A stretch of 64,000 nucleotides of DNA. Source: Clavaria fumosa (lineage: Eukaryota > Basidiomycota > Agaricomycetes > Agaricales > Clavariaceae). Below the pieces are notes generated by a model that saw nothing but the letters and a program-made list of their open reading frames with translations, did not search any database and was not told the DNA's origin. A program made the position numbers and the translations under genes. This document shows, in pieces, positions 56,686 to 64,000 of the stretch. How positions within the stretch are numbered: the first letter of the stretch is position 1; every line of letters begins with the position of its first letter. The stretch lies in the NCBI GenBank assembly GCA_951802425.1, contig OX637794.1, positions 248,001-312,000 on the forward strand. The letters are read 5' to 3'.

Positions 56686-58416
56686 AAAATCCAGATGCGT
56701 TTTCTGAAGTTTGAGGTTTTTCTGGATTGGGATGCGCTCCTTTGTCGGTACGATGATCCTTTCTCCGGTGTTCGGATCGTTCAGGATCAGGTCTTGGGCA
56801 CCATGAGGATGGTCAATAGTTTGGGAGCTGGTAAGCATAAAGAACGGGCGTCCGACGAGGACCTCGCAAGGTAGGGTATCGGCGACCTGCATTTGGACAT
56901 GAAACGTGCATGGACCGATCTGCAAGGGAAAGTTCTTTATCAGTCCGAGCGTCGGGGTGATGGTACTGTGTGAGGACTCCATATGAATTACGCGCTCGGA
57001 GTGCAGCGGATTACCGAGCTTCTCCCAAACATCTCTTTGCATTGCCACGATCGAGCTGCCTTGGTCGAGCAAGCACTCCGCGGCGATCCGGCTATCCAAT
57101 ATGCCTTCTACGATGCGGAGTGGAGCGGCATCGACAGCTACGACAAGATCGGAGGTGTCCGGGGTCGTAACGTTTGTGTAGAGCGTATCCTGTACGACGG
57201 ACGCAGTGACCGGAACTTGGCGGGTGGTAACCATATCCTTCATCTTTTTGCGGATATCTCCGGAAATGGCGAGTAGTTCACGAGGTGTCACGCGGACCGG
57301 GATGTCGAGTGCACAATTGAAAACTTGCTGAATGGTTACCGGATTTTTGATCGGAGCTTGGTAATGATACTGGACTTCGGGTCGTTCGGGTCGTTCCGGC
57401 TTTGACAGGTGAGTAACCTGGGGCAGCGTAATGACAACGGCGGGCGGGGGCGGTAACCTAGATGGCTTGTGATCGTTATTCCTGGGTGTGGGCACTTTCC
57501 TTTTGCCCTTGTCCACTTTCTTCGCCACATCGTTTGCGAAGGTGCGGACCATATTTTCCAATGCGGTCATCTTGTTATCTTCTTCGTCCGATTCGTCTTC
57601 CATGTCCGGGGGGTGAGCAGATGGTCCGATTGGCTGTGCTTCAAATACCGCAGTTGTTGCCGGTTGCGTATTCTGGGATTGGTAGGTGGCGTAGTACTTG
57701 TCAAAGCACTCTGATAGGTTATTTCCCACAATAGTGCCTGGCAAGTATTGTCCAGAGGGAAGGCAAATTCTGCCTTCGGTGTTCTGTATACATTTACCAG
57801 ACTTGATGTATTCGAGGGCCTTCGGACAAGCACTAACAAAATGACCTGGTTCCAAACAGAAATTACACGTCCGGCCTGCAGGGGAATTCGTCATCCAAGG
57901 AGCAGAACATTTTGCCTGTTCGAGAGACTGGGCTGATAAAATTGATTCGAGGCGAGCCATTGTGGAGGCGAATGTTGCCAAGGCTGCGGACATATCAAAC
58001 TCTTCCTTCTTGATCACTGGTTTCGTTTCTCTCCCGGGGCCTGAGGATGTGAAACGGACGGGTCCGGAGAATTGATCGGTTGTCGCAGAGTGCGGGGACG
58101 TCGAGGAGAGTAGGAACTCAGCTGCAGCGTGTACCTTGTTCATGGGGTATGGATCCTCCGGATGGTGATTTGGTAGTATAATAGCGAGCCGGCTTTCGAT
58201 CCGGCGTCTTGTGTGATCCCCAAATCCGAGGATGTAAAGTTGGTTTCTGTCATTTGTAGACATACGTTGGGAAGTGATCAAGTGCGAAGTGATCCGGAGA
58301 AAGTCCCGATAGTATTCTCCGTGTTCTGCACGCGTGTAAACTCCTTTATGGGCTGAGTCCGATATGAAACAGTCCAAATTGGCGATAGAAAACAAACAGC
58401 CGCCATCAGAACCTGG
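56683..58416 (-). CDS. gag: E4 gag with protease-like end, 5' truncated by E3
   Basis: The frame is open from the E3 junction (58416) to TAA at 56685-56683. The capsid-like region is at the start, the zinc knuckle CNFCLEPGHFVSAC (about 57885) in the middle. A retropepsin-like region follows (about 57080-56850) with LLDQGSSIVAM in place of the usual D-S/T-G, then VLVGRPFF and RIIVPTK. The last codons are GAT TTT TAA; slipping back one base on the T run gives TTT TTA ATA and enters pol, so -1 frameshifting at the stop is plausible. The true start is missing. Confidence 0.82.
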   Translation of the reverse strand, partial: PGSDGGCLFSIANLDCFISDSAHKGVYTRAEHGEYYRDFLRITSHLITSQRMSTNDRNQLYILGFGDHTRRRIESRLAIILPNHHPEDPYPMNKVHAAAEFLLSSTSPHSATTDQFSGPVRFTSSGPGRETKPVIKKEEFDMSAALATFASTMARLESILSAQSLEQAKCSAPWMTNSPAGRTCNFCLEPGHFVSACPKALEYIKSGKCIQNTEGRICLPSGQYLPGTIVGNNLSECFDKYYATYQSQNTQPATTAVFEAQPIGPSAHPPDMEDESDEEDNKMTALENMVRTFANDVAKKVDKGKRKVPTPRNNDHKPSRLPPPPAVVITLPQVTHLSKPERPERPEVQYHYQAPIKNPVTIQQVFNCALDIPVRVTPRELLAISGDIRKKMKDMVTTRQVPVTASVVQDTLYTNVTTPDTSDLVVAVDAAPLRIVEGILDSRIAAECLLDQGSSIVAMQRDVWEKLGNPLHSERVIHMESSHSTITPTLGLIKNFPLQIGPCTFHVQMQVADTLPCEVLVGRPFFMLTSSQTIDHPHGAQDLILNDPNTGERIIVPTKERIPIQKNLKLQKTHLDF

Positions 58417-59280
58417 TGTCAGGATCGCTTACATAAGCAGGTTGGAAAGGCCAAGAAAGGATCGCAAAAGAGTTGCGGGAAGTTTGCGGACGAGTCACGT
58501 GACCCGAACGGGTGGTGGCTTACATAATGGGAAAATCACGTGACCCGGGCCTGGACGCATCACGTGACGCACGGGGTCCGAGCGTGGGAATGCCGGCAAC
58601 TCCCGAACCTCTCGCTATATATACTACGTCGCTTTCTTACTTGTACCCTTTTCCCCTTATGTTAGTATCGTCATCATCGACCTTACGTTAAGTTGTGTGA
58701 ACCGTGAGACTAAGTCTGACACAATACTAACATCAACCCCTGTCTGCCCTAGCCCCGTGTCCTAACCCGGCTAGCCTGGACCCCTATCTCAAACTGTCAC
58801 ACTCTGTGACAGCTTATCCCCCTCATCCTCTTTCTCTTTACCCTGCCCACAGTGTGCAACAGAACTGTGTGAAATTTTTACTGTGTGTAGATACACGTGA
58901 CCAGACCCAGAGGAAGTCTACTGTGACCCTCCCCAAGAGACACCGAGTGCCAAAGGCCCGGAACTTTGCTTTACAGCTACGTACCAGTGAATCGTGTAGT
59001 GTACAGGGCACGGAAAGGCCCTATACATAGTTTTTCTGTAGTTTCCTGGTCCAGTGGACAGGGCCCTTGCTCTGTGACCATTGTCAGAAGGGCACACGGG
59101 CAACTCACTAGGAGTTGTGGAGTGACCACCTGGGACACCATTTGGGCCCCACGCTAGCAACAAGTTTTATAGAATAAGAGTTCTATAAGTACCTAGATAC
59201 ATAGAGAGCAGCCTGAGAGGACAGGACTGCTAAGAGATCGAAGAAATCCTGAGTGCCCAAGGCCTGGAATTCTATTTACA
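58417..59280 (+). repeat. E3 5' LTR
   Basis: Starts TGTCAGGATCGCTTACATAA and ends TCTATTTACA; 864 bp. The left edge is the clean break with E4 gag. The right edge is set by the TG...CA rule and comparison with E2. An imperfect internal direct repeat (about 58938-58985 against 59251-59290, both with gagtgcc and tttacag) could mislead the right edge. The first ~430 bp are homologous to the E2 LTR. Confidence 0.75.
58496..58623 (+). promoter_or_regulatory. E3 LTR promoter: three CACGTG E-boxes and TATA box
   Basis: TCACGTGAC cores lie at 58496-58501, 58537-58542 and 58561-58566, followed by TATATATA at 58616-58623. CACGTG is the site of bHLH factors such as Cbf1/USF types. The spacing to TATA (about 50 bp) suits a U3 promoter with an upstream activating array. 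E2 keeps the same spacing with decayed boxes. Confidence 0.65.
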
Positions 59281-59374
59281 GCGTCTGCGTCCGAGACCGG
59301 GTCGAGCCCAGCTCCCCCCCGATTCCCCTGTTACCGACGTCCCCGAAACCCCATCACCACCACCAGGGTCTGTG
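59281..59374 (+). other. E3 leader with primer-binding region
   Basis: 94 bp between LTR and gag. It begins gcgtctgcgtccgagaccgg, which does not start with the TGG expected of a standard tRNA primer site. Self-priming as in Tf1-type elements is possible but not shown. Confidence 0.4.
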
Positions 59375-60376
59375 ATGGCTGACCACGTCGCCCCGCCTGA
59401 AGTCCATGCCACGAGGCTGGATTTAGTCGTCGCCCCATTCGATGGGCAAAAAAGAAATTTCCGTACATTCCTCCGGTCGCTCCGCCTCCTGTTTATGGCG
59501 AATCCGATAATCTATGCCACGGACCTGGCAAAGGTCCTCTACACCCTCAGCAAAATTACTGGCGAGGGGTTTGCCGCAGAATGGGCAAATGTGAAGGGAG
59601 AGGAAATCCTGGGTAACAACGAGGTTGGAACCTGGGCAGAATTTGTGGAAGAGATGAAGCGAGCGTTCGATGACCCGAACGACTGTGCGACTGCCCTCGC
59701 AGATATTGCGAAGTTGAAACAGGGTGTCATGACGGCACCTGAGTTCTTCGCAAAATTCGAAACAATGTTCCGAAGAGCGGGGATGACAGAAGTGGCCAAT
59801 TCGGACATCCTGGTCCATTGGCTGGAGTCGAATCTGAGCAGGAGGCTAGTGGGAAAGGTCTATGGTGTTTCACCAATGCCAGAGACCTACGTGCAGTGGA
59901 AGGCACTTGCCGAAAAGCTAGACGCTCAGCAGCATCGCCTCGACGGAGTCATTGCACAACAGAACTCTGTGCGTCCTGCTCTGCCCGCAACCAGCCGCCC
60001 CCTCCCTCAACAAACCCGCTTTGCCCCAGCCCCCCGTCCCTTCCTGGCCCAGCCTCTGGCCCGCACCCCTGCCCCTCCCACCATGCCGCGTCCCACCAAT
60101 GCCGGTGATGCCATGGTGGTGGATCGTGCCCGTGCCCCTGGAGTGTTGCGCACCTGCTTCCGATGTGGCCAAGCTGGTCACATGGTGAGAGATTGCCAGC
60201 TCCAGGACACACGTCCGCAGATCCCGAGGCCGCAGATCCGCGCCGTGGAAAGCCAGGCACGTAGTGCAGAGGACTATGAGAACGAGATCGCACTGCTCCG
60301 AGACCGCCTGGATTTGCTCGAGAGAGAGAAGAGGGCTCCTGTTGAAGAGCCGGATTTTGGAGACGAGGCCCAGTGA
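59375..60376 (+). CDS. gag: E3 gag polyprotein
   Basis: 333 residues from the ATG at 59375. The capsid domain (about residues 20-190) has the Gypsy/Ty3 gag pattern FDGQKRNFRTFLRSLRLLF and GTWAEFVEEMKRAFDD, then FFAKFETMFRRAG. A Pro-rich linker follows, then the zinc knuckle CFRCGQAGHMVRDC (about 264-277), which binds the genomic RNA, and a short coiled coil (ENEIALLRDRLDLLEREK) near the end. It overlaps pol by four bases. Confidence 0.93.
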   Translation: MADHVAPPEVHATRLDLVVAPFDGQKRNFRTFLRSLRLLFMANPIIYATDLAKVLYTLSKITGEGFAAEWANVKGEEILGNNEVGTWAEFVEEMKRAFDDPNDCATALADIAKLKQGVMTAPEFFAKFETMFRRAGMTEVANSDILVHWLESNLSRRLVGKVYGVSPMPETYVQWKALAEKLDAQQHRLDGVIAQQNSVRPALPATSRPLPQQTRFAPAPRPFLAQPLARTPAPPTMPRPTNAGDAMVVDRARAPGVLRTCFRCGQAGHMVRDCQLQDTRPQIPRPQIRAVESQARSAEDYENEIALLRDRLDLLEREKRAPVEEPDFGDEAQ

Positions 60377-63300
60377 GTCCGAACTGGAGTCTCAGGAGTA
60401 GATATCCCAGCCCCCCTCCCGTCCCTGTACCCGCAGCTAGTATCCCAAAATACACTATCTTGCAGCGGAGACACACCCGGATTGGGGCTGAGGAGAAGGA
60501 CAAAGCGGAAACGGAAACCGCTAAAAGTGAAATACCGAAAAGAGAAAAGGGGACTAGCAGCCAAGTGGAGCCAACAAAGCACCTTGCAGAGGTGCTGAAG
60601 GACACCCTATTGCGTATGCCCCGAGAGCTCTCCATCCAGGTGCACCTGGAGGCTCTCAGCACTGGCAAAGGGGCAACTACGAAAGCCCTTGTCGACTCAG
60701 GCTGCACCAACTGCTTTATGGACTTGGAGTGGGCGAAAAAAGTGGGATTGGAACCATCTCCCTTGCTGAATCCAATCACCATGTATAATGTGGATGGAAC
60801 ACAGAACAGAGATGGTAAGATCCGGTATGGGATGGAGCTGCTTGTGACGGTTGGCGACCACCAGGAGCGGATCCACTTCCTGCTAGGGAAGACTCAGTCC
60901 CACACGGCGATCCTTGGGCATGATTGGCTAAAGCGTCATAATCCAGAGATTGACTGGGTGAAAGCTGAAGTAAGGCTCACCCGCTGCCCCAACTCCTGTG
61001 CCTCCTCCCCACACAGCCACTGGTCCCCTGTTCGACCCTCAGGTCCACCAAAAGCGAGTACCCTGGCCTCGGCCAGTATCCCGGACACCCGTTTTCCCAA
61101 CACTGGCCCTACCCCTCATTGGCCCAGCCGCTACCCTTTGGTTTTTAGTGAAGCAAAGTGGGATGAGCTCCCCCGCTCCCGCCCTGACTTTGATATCAAA
61201 ATCGAGTTTAAAACAGACCCTGGACACCTCTCCTCTAAGCTATACTCTCTGACGCGAGAAGAGATGGTGGAAATGAATCGCTGGGTGGATGAGCGGCTAG
61301 CTTCTGGACGAATCCGACCTTCGAAGTCCCCGTACGCGAGCCCCTTCTTCTTCAAACGTGAGAAGGACAAGCTGCGGCCGATTATCGATTACTCTAGGCT
61401 GAACTCGTATCTAATCAAAGACAAGTACCCCCTCCCCCTCATACGAGACACTGTGGATGTGTTAAAGGGGGCGACCATCTATTCCGAGATTGATGCGAAG
61501 GGAGGTTTCCCATCGATGCAGGTCTGGCCAGAACATCAGCACCGCTGTGCTTTCCTAACGCCCCGTGGACTCTTCGAACCGGCAGTTATGTGGTTTGGGC
61601 TGCAGAATGCGCCTGCAACCTTCCAGCGCTTCATGAACCATGTGTTGAGAGAAGAGATTGCAGGGGGGCATGTCCGAGCCTATGTCGATGATGTTATAGT
61701 GTTTGCAGAGGATTTGGCTACACATCGGTATTGGATGGATCGGGTCTTGAAGAAGTTTGGGGAGAATGGCCTGTGTCTCAGACTCAGCAAGTGCGAGTTC
61801 GAGAAGAGTGAGGTTTTCTTCCTGGGGATGAAGATCTCCCACAACCGTCTAGAGCATGACCCAGCTAAAGGCGCAGCGATCCGTAACTGGCCCAGACCGA
61901 AAAATGTGAAAGAGGTACAAAGATTCAACGGGATGCTGAACTACCTCTGCCGGCACATCCCAAATCTCTCTGCCCGGGCAAAACCACTCTTCCGGCTGAC
62001 AGGGAAAGTCCCGTGGAGATGGGAGGAGGAGGAGGAGGAAGCAGCCTTCCAAGATCTCTGCCTGGCACTAGTATCAGCCCCGGTCTTGGCTCTACCACAA
62101 GACAAAGGGAGATGGAAGGTAGAAACAGATGCGAGCAACTTGGCGACTGGAGGAGTTCTCTCACAGCAGCAGGTGGATGGGACTTGGAGAGTTGTAGACT
62201 ACATCTCCAAAGCCCTCACTGCAGCTGAGAAGAATTACGATGTGTACGACAAGGAGTTCCTGGCTGTAATCTGGGCACTACGCGAGTGGCAGGCTTACCT
62301 GATTGGGGTGGAAGAGACTATCGAAATCTGGACGGACCATGCTAACCTCCAGTACTTCCGGAAGCCCCAGAAGTTGAAACCGAGGCAGGTCCGTTGGGTT
62401 GGAGAGCTCCAGTGCTTTGACTTCGAGATCAAGTACCGTACTGGGAAGTCAAACACGAAAGCGGATGCACTCTCACGGAGGCCAGACTATGGAGAGATGG
62501 TGGAGGAGGATGCACCAGTACAGGTCTTCCCAGAGGCTGAGACCTGCACATCGTTCACATCGGAGATGGAGACGCTACTCCAGAAAAACAGTGCGGTATA
62601 TGTGCAGAAGCCGGAGGAGCTTGATGATGAGTGGACGAGAGATCGGATGGGACTCTGGCGGAAGGCAGAAATCACTTGGGTGCCCCCAGAAGCACGTGAG
62701 GCAGTGCTCACCTTTGAGCATGACCTCCCCATCGCAGGACACCCTGGTCCACGGAAACTGAGGGTGGCTCTGCTGAGGTCCTATTGGTGGGTGGGCATGG
62801 TGAAGGATTCCAATCGGTATGCAGGTGGATGTGAGACATGCCAACGAATCAAGCCTGATCGTACCAGGCGCGCCGCTCCACTCCATCTGCACCCTGTCCC
62901 TGAGAGCCCCTGGGCAGTCATCTCTTGGGACATTGTTGGACCTTTCCCCCTCTCACGTGGTCACAATGCGATCCTTGTCATTGTCGACAAGTTTACAAAA
63001 CGAACTCTCATCGAAGCTATTGGCCTTGACCTCACGGGACTTGGTGCTGCTCGGATCCTTCGAGACCGGGTCTTCCGCGACCATGGAGTCCCGCAGAAAG
63101 TTGTGAGTGACCGGGGAACCCAATTTGTGTCCAGATTCATGAGGGAGTTTTATGGGATGATTGGAGTTAAGGCGAACCCGAGCACTGCCTTCCACCCACA
63201 AACAGATGGACAGACAGAGCGGGTCAATCAGGAGGTTGAAGTGTATCTCCGGGCCTATGTTGACCATCTGCAGGATGATTGGGCAGAGTGGCTATCCACA

Positions 63301-63999
63301 GCCGAATTCGCGCTCAATAACCGTGAGCACTCAGCCACTGGATTCACACCTTTCTATCTGGAGTATGGCCGGCACCCTTGGAATGGTGGTATCCGGCCGC
63401 CCTCTGAAGTGAACCCTGCAGCAGACGAGTGGATGGCCAAGCTCACGGAATCCCGAAGAGCAGCCAGGGATGCAATGGGGAAGGCGGCAGATGCGATGAA
63501 GGCTAGCTATGATAAAGGAAAGCGCCCGAGTCGTGAATACTCAAAGGGGGACTTAGTCTGGCTGGATACCCGGAACCTGAAAATGGATCGACCATCCAAG
63601 AAGCTTGACAACAAGCGGGCTGGACCCTTCACCATCGAAGAGAAGGTTGGACCAGCAGCATACCGACTCAAGCTCCCCCGAGCATGGCGCATTCACCGGG
63701 TTTTCAATGAGTTGCTACTCACCCCGTATATTGCTCCCTCTTTCCCTTCCCAGAACTTGCCTCCACCCCCACCCCCCACGATTGACGATGACCACTTGGA
63801 GTATGAGGTGGAGGAAATTCTTGATGTCAAGAAGGTTGGACGGGGAGTGAAGTATTTGGTGAAGTGGTTAGGATACCCTGCAGAGGAGAACACCTGGGAA
63901 CCTCGTCGCAACCTCACTAACGTTGCACTGTTGCTCCGGGACTTCTTCCAGCAATACCCTGACAAGGCGAAGTTGGCAGGTCGAGACGCCCAGCCTTAA
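60373..63999 (+). CDS. pol: E3 pol polyprotein, complete
   Basis: Open for 1208 codons in the -1 frame relative to gag, so expression needs frameshifting or re-initiation; no homopolymer slip site is evident at the overlap. Domains: retropepsin (KALVDSGCTNCFMD, about residue 105), reverse transcriptase (FQRFMNHV, YVDDVIVFAED about 438), RNase H (VETDASNLATGG about 585; KSNTKADALSRR), integrase HHCC (HDLPIAGHPG ... CETCQRI about 785-825), core Asp in SWDIVGPFPL (about 852) and VVSDRGTQFVSRF (about 912), Glu in DGQTERVNQEV (about 950), and a C-terminal chromodomain (YEVEEILDVKK ... LVKWLGYPAEENTWEP, about 1140-1180), which targets insertion to particular chromatin. All catalytic residues are present. 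Confidence 0.95.
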   Translation: MSPNWSLRSRYPSPPPVPVPAASIPKYTILQRRHTRIGAEEKDKAETETAKSEIPKREKGTSSQVEPTKHLAEVLKDTLLRMPRELSIQVHLEALSTGKGATTKALVDSGCTNCFMDLEWAKKVGLEPSPLLNPITMYNVDGTQNRDGKIRYGMELLVTVGDHQERIHFLLGKTQSHTAILGHDWLKRHNPEIDWVKAEVRLTRCPNSCASSPHSHWSPVRPSGPPKASTLASASIPDTRFPNTGPTPHWPSRYPLVFSEAKWDELPRSRPDFDIKIEFKTDPGHLSSKLYSLTREEMVEMNRWVDERLASGRIRPSKSPYASPFFFKREKDKLRPIIDYSRLNSYLIKDKYPLPLIRDTVDVLKGATIYSEIDAKGGFPSMQVWPEHQHRCAFLTPRGLFEPAVMWFGLQNAPATFQRFMNHVLREEIAGGHVRAYVDDVIVFAEDLATHRYWMDRVLKKFGENGLCLRLSKCEFEKSEVFFLGMKISHNRLEHDPAKGAAIRNWPRPKNVKEVQRFNGMLNYLCRHIPNLSARAKPLFRLTGKVPWRWEEEEEEAAFQDLCLALVSAPVLALPQDKGRWKVETDASNLATGGVLSQQQVDGTWRVVDYISKALTAAEKNYDVYDKEFLAVIWALREWQAYLIGVEETIEIWTDHANLQYFRKPQKLKPRQVRWVGELQCFDFEIKYRTGKSNTKADALSRRPDYGEMVEEDAPVQVFPEAETCTSFTSEMETLLQKNSAVYVQKPEELDDEWTRDRMGLWRKAEITWVPPEAREAVLTFEHDLPIAGHPGPRKLRVALLRSYWWVGMVKDSNRYAGGCETCQRIKPDRTRRAAPLHLHPVPESPWAVISWDIVGPFPLSRGHNAILVIVDKFTKRTLIEAIGLDLTGLGAARILRDRVFRDHGVPQKVVSDRGTQFVSRFMREFYGMIGVKANPSTAFHPQTDGQTERVNQEVEVYLRAYVDHLQDDWAEWLSTAEFALNNREHSATGFTPFYLEYGRHPWNGGIRPPSEVNPAADEWMAKLTESRRAARDAMGKAADAMKASYDKGKRPSREYSKGDLVWLDTRNLKMDRPSKKLDNKRAGPFTIEEKVGPAAYRLKLPRAWRIHRVFNELLLTPYIAPSFPSQNLPPPPPPTIDDDHLEYEVEEILDVKKVGRGVKYLVKWLGYPAEENTWEPRRNLTNVALLLRDFFQQYPDKAKLAGRDAQP

Positions 64000-64000
64000 G

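Larger units (their letters stand above)
50160..58416 (-). mobile_element. Ty3/Gypsy retrotransposon E4, gag cut by E3
   Basis: On the minus strand the order is gag with protease (58416-56683), pol (56685-52988), an antisense accessory gene (51247-52770, + strand) and a 3' LTR. The 5' part of gag and the 5' LTR would lie beyond E3. Pol has three TGA stops and the accessory gene one, so this copy is dead. Its reverse transcriptase and protease differ strongly from E1-E3. It lacks a recognisable chromodomain. Confidence 0.88.
58417..64000 (+). mobile_element. Ty3/Gypsy chromodomain retrotransposon E3, intact as far as seen
   Basis: A 5' LTR (58417-59280), a short leader, gag and an uninterrupted pol that ends at 63999. 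The 3' part (polypurine tract, LTR) is outside the window. It is inserted in the gag of E4. No stop or frameshift was found, so it is the youngest element here. Confidence 0.92.

Overview
The window is nuclear DNA of a filamentous fungus, most likely a mushroom-forming basidiomycete (Agaricomycetes). The evidence is many 42-66 nt GT-AG introns, Ty3/Gypsy elements with chromodomains, a PIF/Harbinger DNA transposon, and host proteins of clearly fungal type (NatC subunit Mak10, SRPK kinase, shugoshin, CBM21 phosphatase regulator, Pfs2). The species cannot be named from sequence alone. I see no tRNA, rRNA or CRISPR array.

Layout. (1) 1-12238 is a retrotransposon nest. The 3' part of a + strand Ty3/Gypsy element (E1, 1-4260) is inserted into the accessory gene of a decayed - strand element (E2, 4261-12238). 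(2) 13166-42751 is a host gene island: NAA35/MAK10 (-), MRPS33 (+), a C2H2 transcription factor (-), shugoshin (-), an unknown protein (+), a CmcJ/AsaB-like oxidoreductase (+), an unknown protein (+), an SRPK kinase (-), an unknown protein (+), an FG nucleoporin-like protein (-), a CBM21 glycogen-targeting subunit (+) and PFS2 (-). (3) 43018-45880 is repeat DNA: a foldback element, then a roughly 1 kb GC-rich minisatellite present as an inverted repeat. (4) 46188-49996 is a two-gene PIF/Harbinger element. Its transposase gene is split by an insertion that forms a 1.5 kb near-perfect palindrome. (5) About 50160-64000 is a second retrotransposon nest: a - strand Gypsy element (E4) whose gag is cut by a + strand, apparently intact Gypsy element (E3, 58417 to beyond the window).

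The most unusual content is in the accessory DNA. Two unrelated Gypsy elements (E1 and E4) each carry, between pol and the 3' LTR, an antisense gene for a coiled-coil protein with a Gal4-type Zn2Cys6 cysteine pattern, starting about 210-240 bp inside the LTR. The Harbinger palindrome places 230 nt of transposase sequence in both orientations on one transcript, so it could be a natural hairpin RNA source. All twelve premature stops I found in mobile genes are TGA, as expected for CGA to TGA loss at methylated CpG. E2 and E3 have clearly homologous LTRs, including a three-E-box array with the same spacing, but very different pol proteins.

The host genes look intact except for a one-base frameshift in NAA35. 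Exon boundaries given were derived by eye from splice signals and protein continuity.
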